Assembly: GCA_032718475.1 (NCBI GenBank)
Contig: JAUCBJ010004577.1
Location: 1-64,000 of the forward strand
Length of the DNA stretch: 64,000 nucleotides
Direction: 5' to 3'
Origin: Nemertoderma westbladi
Lineage: Eukaryota > Xenacoelomorpha > Nemertodermatida > Nemertodermatidae
Shown: in pieces, positions 47,201-55,300 of the stretch
Numbering within the stretch: the first letter of the stretch is position 1
Layout of the letters: each line of letters starts with the position of its first letter
Position numbers and translations under genes: made by a program
The notes under the pieces: model-generated
Told to the model about the DNA's origin: nothing
The model's database searches: none
Seen by the model: the letters and a program-made list of their open reading frames with translations, nothing else

Positions 47201-47885
47201 GCTGTTAGGACGAGGATTAAGGACAAAGACGGACGACCTATCTCCCCCCCCCCCGGTTATACTCCGGTACTCATTTAGTGACCATTTAAGGATTCAAGGA
47301 AGATGTCTGGCTAGTCCCTTTCGGGGCTTTGACCCACAACCCCCGGACACACAGATGCGAATTTAAGGCGACCAATTAAACCAATAATGTTAGACTCGCA
47401 CAGTTCCACTAATAAGCTAGGGAGACCGCCATGAGTATGGGTGATCTTCCTCAGCAAACACAGGCATTATGTTTCCCAAGTTACAGTAGATTGGTTCCCA
47501 TCGACCAGTCAAGGACTTACTCCTGAGTTGTGACTAACTTGCATTGGGTTGTTTTGGGTTTTTGACTTCGGTTTTGGGTTATTGGTTTGTTGAAGTGGAA
47601 TTGGGGGGATCATGTAGTGATTCATAGCCTTGCGTAATGTAAACCAATGGGTACGAATTATTATCTCAAGAAACACACTGTTACACATTTCTACAGTAGA
47701 AGTGATTCGGATATAATGCAATACTTACTGCTTTCGGTGGCCTTCTTGGCGCCACTGCGTTGGTGAGCGCAACCAGTAGTGGTAGCACAACAATCAGTGG
47801 CGACAGGACACCCGACAACCTGCTTACTAACCACGCCACAACTCGTCGGTGTTTTACCCGCCCCGTGTTGTTTATTGGTAGATGT
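23077..47885 (-). CDS. FAM193: FAM193-family protein, C-terminal 599 codons in six exons
   Basis: Exons on the minus strand are 47885-47729, 46816-46346, 45410-45336, 45145-45006, 44494-43708 and 23246-23077 (TGA at 23079-23077). They total 1800 nt and join with consistent phases (0, 1, 1, 1, 0, 1 at successive starts). The family is recognised by the Cys-rich PCSCYYCEIF followed by a basic ERLRKKLKQKKQ segment, a VDELLSWINEGD block before a lysine-rich coiled region, and the C-terminal domain DEVFLPR followed by EDFKRFCFESAK. FAM193 proteins are poorly understood; human FAM193A has been linked to the p53/MDM4 pathway. The last intron is 20.46 kb and mostly minisatellite. The N-terminal exons were not found and should lie beyond the 31-bp array. 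Confidence 0.88.
23247..23290 (-). promoter_or_regulatory. 3' splice region of the FAM193 last intron, containing one 29-bp repeat unit
   Basis: On the minus strand it reads TTGTTTACTTCTAACTC, then TACTTTATTCCCTGTAG|AT. TTCTAAC is an excellent branch-point match about 20-25 nt from the AG, followed by a pyrimidine tract. On the plus strand the segment AATAAAGTAGAGTTAGAAG followed by TAAACAA is one unit of the intron's minisatellite, isolated from the main array by about 450 bp. Confidence 0.8.
23577..23690. repeat. (CGGT)n microsatellite, about 28 copies
   Basis: A near-perfect tetranucleotide run in the FAM193 last intron, about 330 bp from its 3' splice site. Open frames encoding SVGR or PTDR repeats across it are artefacts. 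Confidence 0.98.
23745..25858. repeat. 29-bp minisatellite, proximal block (about 73 units)
   Basis: The plus-strand unit is AACAAGTAAATAAAGTAGGG followed by TTAGAGGTA; the variable tail can be TTAAAAGTA, TTGGAAGTA or TTAGAACTA. It lies in the FAM193 last intron and ends where the LINE is inserted. The 29-residue period in translated frames (three units) is a by-product. On the gene strand each unit has CTCTAAC plus a pyrimidine-rich stretch and usually no AG. Confidence 0.98.
25967..28777 (-). CDS. LINE ORF2: endonuclease and reverse transcriptase
   Basis: 906 codons from the first ATG-like start at 28687 to the stop at 25967; the frame is open further up to about 28777 without an ATG (LLWNIEGLKSVLEL is in frame). 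The apurinic-type endonuclease shows LLLTETF, GGDFNAR and SLIDLIFANV. Reverse transcriptase shows YRGIALLCNAYKVL, FGFLPGRST, VDFKKAFDSVPR, GLLQGDTLSPYLF and the catalytic FADD. The C terminus has a CCHC-like knuckle, CVCLLCGDPAPLYHLLTC. The frame is intact, so the copy is young or recently mobile. It encodes the target-primed reverse transcription machinery. The endonuclease SDH motif reads KHIPL here, which may weaken cleavage. Confidence 0.93.
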   Translation of the reverse strand, partial: NSHSTPLTVSTLLWNIEGLKSVLELSSDDLLSGPDILLLTETFATKEPDLPGYYTWSTEATKPAGRGRPMEGITVAAKPHLNPELVSKSGSFVTINSDVGVFICCYFDPDTSSDELVDGVYKAIESVPAGYNGPIILGGDFNARMDKQNCKADCLQYLMEESHYGLELQNDLTQPTYYCHNGSSLIDLIFANVKVSSIDYPINGLRKHIPLRMEWELNDLSNQQSTTKEDSQRKTKRELNLNNLEADPRLYNAFNFLEFEQDIDAAYLNIAEAIKDSAVPIIFSKESNPWFDEECYKRRQEVITLHHRAKVDPAERELLCSTKRLYKNLLKGKHAAYLKLQEEKLIARAESEPYKWWQQRRAEPPCPVPLAAWEKHFSDLLSTATPPTEPPSQSVPYTTVGEGEDLPYNAPFTPEEVEEEFMKKPSRKSGGPDRLPYELLKAALPLTLYFWVTLFNICFISMRIVSTWKSCICKVLYKGKGPRNEPDNYRGIALLCNAYKVLTGLVARRLRAAFSHLIPREQFGFLPGRSTAQPIEQLLHDINCNLDQPRRPLYACFVDFKKAFDSVPRPKLIEKLRRLFGLKGRMLRFIEILLSTNYIQVFDGLRKTKPISQLIGLLQGDTLSPYLFILYIADLVDALKRAAILVILLFADDLLFYSHTREGLQAGLNALSEWAALNGLTVNLKKTAVIKFRRGGKLCKADEFYYNQQPVIIRNAYTYLGVTFQPTLSFSTHITNICCKSIMSIHNITNPRYLSLATAIKVFNIKIRPIITYNLHLIWPHLTTANLHTIDRVKTNYLKKTLGVHKSTLNRLVIALCGENTLVEDIICNLHLNDTAALMEYRADIVTKKSEIPVEFWSSPAFQNRKWTEPNQSGRHVTTRVSVHGFHHKICATDKFHAPNLESCVCLLCGDPAPLYHLLTCKENSRTLTSWASNDT
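28930..29601 (-). CDS. LINE ORF1 with a frameshift near its end
   Basis: The likely start is the ATG at 29601-29599 (MGDLPADDFLKHQEN). A helical N-terminal segment is followed by a Pro/Ala-rich linker and a domain reading HICLGRLEATTTCEDVINYL, of the RRM-like type seen in LINE ORF1 RNA-binding proteins. The frame stops at 28930, but another frame continues from about 28955 to 28780 with THRETLMDPDIWGDGITIKN, which looks like the original end. A one-base shift has therefore cut off about 55 residues. ORF1 proteins package LINE RNA and act as nucleic-acid chaperones. Confidence 0.8.
   Translation of the reverse strand: MGDLPADDFLKHQENIISLFAKVKQKKSVSNEDEKLLMTHLLAMNSMYTSNLASLPPVWGKLADCQQKLINAKDELIKEVRHARDPTPGGDRPIRRRYSSVTRNGNPATVVTATGPPCSGATLPPATTRPQAPPAQPSIARGRKVGGPLRAVAATPGQTLAPAATRKAHICLGRLEATTTCEDVINYLKSEKLPIEDVFPVAYHPDSRYATFHLVCARLTGKP
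29700..43653. repeat. 29-bp minisatellite, distal block (about 480 units)
   Basis: The same unit as at 23745-25858, continuing on the other side of the LINE. Variants cluster in higher-order blocks: for example ATAAAATAGGGTTAGAAG with AAATATAGTAGGG recurs near 38281, 38543, 38980 and 39297. A spacer variant, AAAAAAATAGAGACGGGTTA, recurs near 37667, 39700, 40285 and 40492. A 2-kb duplication is embedded at 31.13-35.41 kb. The array ends about 50 bp from the FAM193 exon at 43708. Confidence 0.98.
43708..44494 (-). CDS. FAM193: FAM193 large low-complexity exon
   Basis: 787 nt, acceptor TTTTATAG at 44502-44495, donor ATCG|GTGAGT at 43708/43707. It encodes a Ser/Thr/Pro/Lys-rich, presumably disordered region of 262 codons, beginning TLTNGTCEIDAPSNVP and ending KEKKKKGKGGI. 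There is no stop in frame over its full length, and both phases match the neighbours. The shorter frame at 43636-43968 is a shadow. Confidence 0.88.
44824..44892 (+). repeat. tRNA-like SINE head fragment
   Basis: GGGTGGTGGATAATACGC (weak A box) and CATTGGTTCGAATCGAATC (B box GGTTCGAATC) lie about 40 nt apart in a FAM193 intron. The acceptor stem does not pair, so this is not a functional tRNA gene. Confidence 0.35.
45006..45145 (-). CDS. FAM193: FAM193 exon with DELLSWINEGD block
   Basis: Acceptor TTTTCAG at 45152-45146, donor TTAAG|GTTAGT. It encodes LDNNDARNVDELLSWINEGD, then a strongly basic KKEKKKEKSKLKK segment likely to form a charged helix. The same arrangement of an acidic helix followed by a lysine-rich coil occurs in FAM193 proteins. 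Confidence 0.88.
45336..45410 (-). CDS. FAM193: FAM193 75-nt exon
   Basis: Acceptor ATATTACAG ends at 45411, donor AAAG|GTGGGT. It encodes TSTPPLSQINTWSAPKDG followed by ATTTVK, with split glycine codons at both ends. Its phases (two bases in, one base out) fit both neighbours exactly, which is the main support. The 17-bp tandem array begins about 12 bp upstream of its 3' splice site. Confidence 0.82.
45422..46021. repeat. 17-bp minisatellite in a FAM193 intron (about 35 units)
   Basis: The plus-strand unit is GATTAGATAGTTAGATT, with variants GAGTATATAGTTAGTTT. The plus strand almost lacks C. On the gene strand units read CTAACTATCTAATC, giving branch-point-like CTAAC and CTAAT with virtually no AG. 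The array begins about 12 bp upstream of the 3' splice site of the 75-nt exon. Confidence 0.97.
46346..46816 (-). CDS. FAM193: FAM193 Cys-rich exon
   Basis: 471 nt, acceptor CTTTTGCAG ending at 46817, donor CGCAG|GTTAGT. It encodes LMNKTQQIVAELLSHPNADE, a Glu/Ser-rich stretch, then KPCSCYYCEIFAHSQ and an EIKERLRKKLKQKK helix, followed by glycine-rich sequence. The CxCxxCE cluster is a FAM193 hallmark and a possible metal-binding site. Confidence 0.9.
46862..47125 (-). repeat. tRNA-derived SINE, minus strand
   Basis: On the minus strand the head reads CAGCTTGGTCTAGTGG (A box) and CTGGTTCGATCCC (B box), about 40 nt apart. The body ends toward 46862 and shares TGGGTGATCTTCC and TTTCCCAAGTT with 47411-47520. 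It lies in a FAM193 intron between 46816 and 47729. Confidence 0.75.
47258..47525 (-). repeat. Diverged SINE copies of the same family
   Basis: 47262-47382 resembles the SINE at 13784-13965 (ACTCATTTAG, ACCATTTAAGGAT, then a degenerate head with GACCCACAACC). 47411-47520 resembles the body of the 46862-47125 copy. Possibly two stacked insertions in one FAM193 intron. Confidence 0.55.
47729..47885 (-). CDS. FAM193: FAM193 upstream Cys/Thr-rich exon
   Basis: 157 nt, acceptor TATGTTCCAG ending at 47886, donor AAAGCA|GTAAGT. It encodes TSTNKQHGAGKTPTSCGVV, then a stretch with repeated cysteines (CPVATDCCATTTGCAHQ), ending ATES. It starts in phase 0 and ends in phase 1, matching the Cys-rich exon. 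It is not an initiating exon; no start codon or upstream exon was found between here and the 31-bp array. Confidence 0.8.
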
Positions 47886-47899
47886 CTGGAACATAAATG

Positions 47900-48679
47900 A
47901 AAATTAGGTTATATAAATAAAAACAAAATATCAACTGAAATACAGATGATAAAATTAAACAGTTAATATCCAATTCATAACGCACCTCAACTATAAGTAC
48001 ATAAATTATTCGATAAAAAGGTATCGGAAACAATCATATCTTATGGGGGGAGCCAAAATTGTGAGCTATCTGTGAATGGTTATAAATTATAAATCCTGTA
48101 TGTTGTGTGTGGGTGGGGTCTGAAGCCAATCAACCTTTTTTTTTTAGAAGAATAATGGTTTTTTCCTGCCAAAAACCTCGAGATGTTAATTTGCTGAGCG
48201 AAAGCTGCGATCAAGGTCGATTAACTATACATCAAGGAGTTATATACGTAATTTTTTTCCACAAAATTTCCTTTTCACCTCCCCTTATTTGCACTTTTGT
48301 AGTTCTAAAACCGCCACATACTTTCGTCACACCCAGTACTGAGTTGGCAGATCCATCCCAATAAATTTATCAACCGATGGTTGTTCCCGGCGTGGCCTAT
48401 AATAATAGGCCTACTTAAATTAAAACTGCAGCACAGCGGAAATGAAACGGATTGCTGACTGCAGAATGCTGTTACAAACAACGTCAAGGTCCATATAAAT
48501 GTTTTGTTTACTCATAATATATCCCATTTGGCAAGACTAATGCCCACAAAGATTGCACCACAAGAAATTATAACAGCAGCTAAAGTTAAGCTAAATATTT
48601 AGCAATAAGAGGTCATAACGAAAAGGGTGGCAACAAAAATGGGAATGAAAAGGTAAAAGTACACTAAGCCCATTGAGGA
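47900..48679. other. Upstream of the last visible FAM193 exon; no gene seen
   Basis: AT-rich DNA presumed to be intronic if FAM193 continues upstream. Open frames of 60-85 codons lack any recognisable domain. A possible donor at about 47988 (GAG|GTGCG on the minus strand) follows only about 12 open codons and is not called. Confidence 0.4.
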
Positions 48680-49345
48680 TCTTTGGTGGATCCTTGAAGA
48701 AATGCATAGAAGGAAAGACAGCCTATCGATCCATCATCTTTGTATATTTCTGTAGGTCTTCGATTATGTCTCTTAAAATACGACTTATATACAGTAAGTA
48801 AAATGTTGTAGTACTTAAAAATTTGATGTTATTCGCTGTTTTCAGATCAAGGAGACCAAAGGGCGATATCAGTGGCGGACGATTTGATAGCCTTAGTAAC
48901 TAAACGAACAGATGCTCTAGTATTCGTATGTATCCTAACGGTTTGGTTAGATTCCAGCTTCATCTATCCTAGCCTATTCTCCGTCTTCACGAACTCTAAC
49001 ACAAGACAAACAGGAGTTCTAGAAACATCGATTATATTCGCAAGCGGACCCCACATAGAAACCACAAGTTTTCTTACATAAGATTTCTTCAAGACCTTCG
49101 ATTTCGTCTCTCGACAGCGCATAATGTTTACGATTGTTGATGCCTATTGGATATGATGAGATATTGCTGCAATCAAATCACAGTGATGATTCACCAACAC
49201 TTATCTCTATAACAGATAAATAGAGTCGCATATGAAGTGTCATGTGGTGTCGTCCAAGGTGAGAGTAACACGCTTGCGTCTTACCTTGCGGTGGACTTTA
49301 TGCTGCGAATGTCTCTCAACCAACATAATATAAATGGGGTAGAAA
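48680..49345 (+). pseudogene. Decayed LINE reverse transcriptase fragment
   Basis: Plus-strand traces match the LINE at 18955-20138: EEMHRRKDSLSI with VFDYVS near 48700-48775, FFKTFDFVSRQRIMFTI at about 49085-49135, and MLRMSLNQHNINGVEI at about 49300-49345. Stops and frameshifts occur throughout. Opposite in orientation to FAM193. The 31-bp array begins immediately after it. Confidence 0.65.
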
Positions 49346-52300
49346 TACAGCTAGCAGTGATAGTAGAAGTAAGCGAAAACCAGCAACACACTAGTAGAAG
49401 TAGACGAAAACCAGAAATACACTAGTAGAAGTAGTCGAAAACCAACAATACACTAGTAGAAGTAGACGAAAAGCAACAATACACTAGTAGAAGTAGACGA
49501 AAACCAACAATACACTAGTAGAAGTAAACGAAAATCAGCAATACACTAGTAGAAGTAGACGAAAACCAACAATACACTAGTCGAAGTAGACGAAAACCAA
49601 CAATACACTAGTAGAAGTAGACGAAAACCAACAATACACTAGTAGAAGTAGACGAAAACCAACAATACACTAGTCGAAGTAGACGAAAACCAACAATACA
49701 CTAGTAGAAGTAGACAAAAACCAACAATACACAAGTAGAAGTAGACGAAAACCAACAATATACTAGTAGAAGAAGACGAAAACCAACAATATACTAGTAG
49801 AAGAAGACGAAAACCAACAATACACTAGAAGAAGTAGATAAAAACCAACAATACACTAGAAGAAGTAGATAAAAACCAACAATACACTAGTAGAAGAAGA
49901 CGAAAACCAACAATACACTAGTAGAAGTAGACGAAAACCAACAATACACTAGTAGAAGTAGACGAAAACCAACAATATACTAGTAGAAGTAGACGAAAAC
50001 CAACAATACACTAGTAGAAGTAGACGAAAACCAACAATACACTAGTAGAAGTAGACGAAAACCAACAATACACTAGTAGAAGTAGACGAAAACCAACAAT
50101 ATACTAGTAGAAGTAGACGAAAACCAACAATACACTAGAAGAAGTAGATAAAAACCAACAATACACTAGAAGAAGTAGATAAAAACCAACAATACACTAG
50201 TAGAAGAAGACGAAAACCAACAATACACTAGTAGAAGTAGATAAAAACCAACAATACACTAGAAGAAGTAGATAAAAACCAACAATACACTAGAAGAAGT
50301 AGATGAAAACCAACAATACACTAGAAGAAGTAGATAAAAACCAACAATACACTAGTAGAAGAAGACGAAAACCAACAATACACTAGTAGAAGTAGACGAA
50401 AACCAACAATACACTAGAAGAAGTAGATAAAAACCAACAATACACTAGTAGAAGAAGACGAAAACCAACAATACACTAGTAGAAGTAGACGAAAACCAAC
50501 AATACACTAGTAGAAGTAGACGAAAACCAACAATACACTAGAAGAAGTAGATAAAAACCAACAATACACTAGTAGAAGAAGACGAAAACCAACAATACAC
50601 TAGTAGAAGTAGACGAAAACCAACAATACACTAGAAGAAGTAGATAAAAACCAACAATACACTAGAAGAAGTAGATAAAAACCAACAATACACTAGTAGA
50701 AGAAGACGAAAACCAACAATACACTAGTAGAAGTAGATAAAAACCAACAATACACTAGTAGAAGTAGACGAAAACCAACAATACACTAGAAGAAGTAGAT
50801 AAAAACCAACAATACACTAGAAGAAGTAGATAAAAACCAACAATACACTAGTAGAAGAAGACGAAAACCAACAATACACTAGTAGAAGTAGATAAAAACC
50901 AACAATACACTAGAAGAAGTAGACGAAAACCAACAATACACTAGAAGAAGTAGATAAAAACCAACAATACACTAGTAGAAGAAGACGAAAACCAACAATA
51001 CACTAGTAGAAGTAGATAAAAACCAACAATACACTAGAAGAAGTAGATAAAAACCAACAATACACTAGAAGAAGTAGATAAAAACCAACAATACACTAGT
51101 AGAAGAAGACGAAAACCAACAATACACTAGTAGAAGTAGACGAAAACCAACAATACACTAGTAGAAGTAGACGAAAACCAACAATACACTAGTAGAAGTA
51201 GACGAAAACCAACAATATACTAGTAGAAGAAGACGAAAACCAACAATACACTAGAAGAAGTAGATAAAAACCAACAATACACTAGAAGAAGTAGATAAAA
51301 ACCAACAATACACTAGTAGAAGAAGACGAAAACCAACAATACACTAGTAGAAGTATACGAAAACCAACAATACACTAGTAGAAGTAGACGAAAACCAACA
51401 ATATACTAGTAGAAGTAGATAAAAACCAACAATACACTAGTAGAAGAAGACGAAAACCAACAATACACTAGTAGAAGTATACGAAAACCAACAATACACT
51501 AGTAGAAGTAGACGAAAACCAACAATATACTAGTAGAAGTAGATAAAAACCAACAATACACTAGTAGAAGAAGACGAAAACCAACAATACACTAGTAGAA
51601 GAAGACGAAAACCAACAATACACTAGAAGAAGTAGACGAAAACCAACAATACACTAGTAGAAGAAGACGAAAACCAACAATACACTAGAAGAAGTAGATA
51701 AAAACCAACAATACACTAGTAGAAGAAGACGAAAACCAACAATACACTAGTAGAAGTAGACGAAAACCAACAATACACTAGTAGAAGTAGACGAAAACCA
51801 ACAATATACTAGTAGAAGTAGACGAAAACCAACAATACACTAGTAGAAGAAGACGAAAACCAACAATACACTAGTAGAAGTAGACGAAAACCAACAATAC
51901 ACTAGTAGAAGTAGACGAAAACCAACAATACACTAGTAGAAGAAGACGAAAACCAACAATACACTAGTAGAAGTAGACGAAAACCAACAATACACTAGTA
52001 GAAGTATACGAAAACCAACAATACACTAGTAGAAGTAGACGAAAACCAACAATATACTAGTAGAAGAAGACGAAAACCAACAATACACTAGAAGAAGTAG
52101 ATAAAAACCAACAATACACTAGAAGAAGTAGATAAAAACCAACAATACACTAGTAGAAGAAGACGAAAACCAACAATACACTAGTAGAAGTAGACGAAAA
52201 CCAACAATACACTAGTAGAAGTAGACGAAAACCAACAATACACTAGTAGAAGTAGACGAAAACCAACAATACACTAGTAGAAGTAGACGAAAACCAACAA

Positions 52301-55300
52301 TACACTAGTAGAAGTATACGAAAACCAACAATACACTAGTAGAAGTAGACGAAAACCAACAATACACTAGTAGAAGTAGACGAAAACCAACAATACACTA
52401 GTAGAAGTAGACGAAAACCAACAATATACTAGTAGAAGAAGACGAAAACCAACAATACACTAGAAGAAGTAGATAAAAACCAACAATACACTAGAAGAAG
52501 TAGATAAAAACCAACAATACACTAGTAGAAGAAGACGAAAACCAACAATACACTAGTAGAAGTATACGAAAACCAACAATACACTAGTAGAAGTAGACGA
52601 AAACCAACAATATACTAGTAGAAGTAGATAAAAACCAACAATACACTAGTAGAAGAAGACGAAAACCAACAATACACTAGAAGAAGTAGATAAAAACCAA
52701 CAATACACTAGTAGAAGAAGACGAAAACCAACAATACATTAGTAGAAGAAGACGAAAACCAACAATACACTAGAAGAAGTAGATAAAAACCAACAATACA
52801 CTAGAAGAAGTAGACGAAAACCAACAATACACTAGTAGAAGTAGACGAAAAGCAACAATACACTAGTAGAAGTTGACGAAAACCAACAATACACTAGAAG
52901 AAGTAGATAAAAACCAACAATACACTAGAAGAAGTAGACGAAAACCAACAATACACTAGTAGAAGAAGACGAAAACCAACAATACACTAGTAGAAGAAGA
53001 CGAAAACCAACAATACACTAGAAGAAGTAGATAAAAACCAACAATACACTAGTAGAAGAAGACGAAAACCAACAATACACTAGAAGAAGTAGATAAAAAC
53101 CAACAATACACTAGTAGAAGAAGACGAAAACCAACAATACACTAGTAGAAGAAGACGAAAACCAACAATACACTAGTAGAAGAAGACGAAAACCAACAAT
53201 ACACTAGAAGAAGTAGATAAAAACCAACAATACACTAGTAGAAGAAGACGAAAACCAACAATACACTAGAAGAAGTAGATAAAAACCAACAATACACTAG
53301 TAGAAGAAGACGAAAACCAACAATACACTAGTAGAAGTAGACGAAAACCAACAATACACTAGTAGAAGTAGACGAAAACCAACAATATACTAGTAGAAGT
53401 AGACGAAAACCAACAATACACTAGTAGAAGAAGACGAAAACCAACAATACACTAGAAGAAGTAGATAAAAACCAACAATACACTAGTAGAAGAAGACGAA
53501 AACCAACAATACACTAGTAGAAGTAGACGAAAACCAACAATACACTAGTAGAAGTAGACGAAAACCAACAATATACTAGTAGAAGTAGACGAAAACCAAC
53601 AATACACTAGAAGAAGTAGATAAAAACCAACAATACACTAGTAGAAGAAGACGAAAACCAACAATACACTAGTAGAAGAAGACGAAAACCAACAATACAC
53701 TAGAAGAAGTAGATAAAAACCAACAATACACTAGTAGAAGAAGACGAAAACCAACAATACACTAGTAGAAGAAGACGAAAACCAACAATACACTAGTAGA
53801 AGAAGACGAAAACCAACAATACACTAGTAGAAGTAGACGAAAACCAACAATACACTAGTAGAAGAAGACGAAAACCAACAATACACTAGTAGAAGTAGAC
53901 GAAAACCAACAATACACTAGTAAAAGTAGACGAAAACCAACAATACACTAGTAGAAGTAGACGAAAACCAACAATATACTAGTAGAAGAAGACGAAAACC
54001 AACAATACACTAGAAGAAGTAGATAAAAACCAACAATACACTAGAAGAAGTAGACGAAAACCAACAATACACTAGTAGAAGTAGACGAAAAGCAACAATA
54101 CACTAGTAGAAATAAACGAAAACCAACAATACACTAGTAGAAGTAGACGAAAACCAACAATACACTAGTATAAGTAAACGAAAATCAGCAATACACTAGT
54201 AGAAGTAGACGAAAACCAACAATACACTAGTAGAAGTATACGAAAACCAACAATACACTAGTAGAAGTAGACGAAAACCAGCAATACACTAGTAGAAGTA
54301 GACAAAAACCAACAATACACTAGTAGAAGTAGACGAAAACCAACAATACACTAGTAGAAGTAGACGAAAACCAACAATATACTAGTAGAAGAAGACGAAA
54401 ACCAACAATACACTAGAAGAAGTAGATAAAAACCAACAATACACTAGTAGAAGTAGACGAAAACCAACAATATACTAGTAGAAGAAGACGAAAACCAACA
54501 ATACACTAGAAGAAGTAGATAAAAACCAACAATACACTAGAAGAAGTAGACGAAAACCAACAATACACTAGTAGAAGAAGACGAAAACCAACAATACACT
54601 AGAAGAAGTAGATAAAAACCAACAATACACTAGTAGAAGAAGACGAAAACCAACAATACACTAGTAGAAGTAGACGAAAACCAACAATACACTAGTAGAA
54701 GAAGACGAAAACCAACAATACACTAGAAGAAGTAGATAAAAACCAACAATACACTAGTAGAAGAAGACGAAAACCAACAATACACTAGTAGAAGTAGACG
54801 AAAACCAACAATACACTAGTAGAAGAAGACGAAAACCAACAATACACTAGTAGAAGTAGACGAAAACCAACAATACACTAGTAGAAGTAGACGAAAACCA
54901 ACAATATACTAGTAGAAGTAGACGAAAACCAACAATACACTAGTAGAAGAAGACGAAAACCAACAATACACTAGAAGAAGTAGATAAAAACCAACAATAC
55001 ACTAGTAGAAGAAGACGAAAACCAACAATACACTAGTAGAAGTAGACGAAAACCAACAATACACTAGTAGAAGTAGACGAAAACCAACAATATACTAGTA
55101 GAAGTAGACGAAAACCAACAATACACTAGTAGAAGTAGACGAAAACCAACAATATACTAGTAGAAGTAGACGAAAACCAACAATACACTAGAAGAAGTAG
55201 ATAAAAACCAACAATACACTAGTAGAAGAAGACGAAAACCAACAATACACTAGTAGAAGAAGACGAAAACCAACAATACACTAGTAGAAGAAGACGAAAA

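Noticed and set aside
47900-49345. FAM193 N-terminal exons
   Set aside because: I searched the minus strand for Cys-rich or acidic blocks with fitting phases and found none; they are presumed to lie beyond the window.
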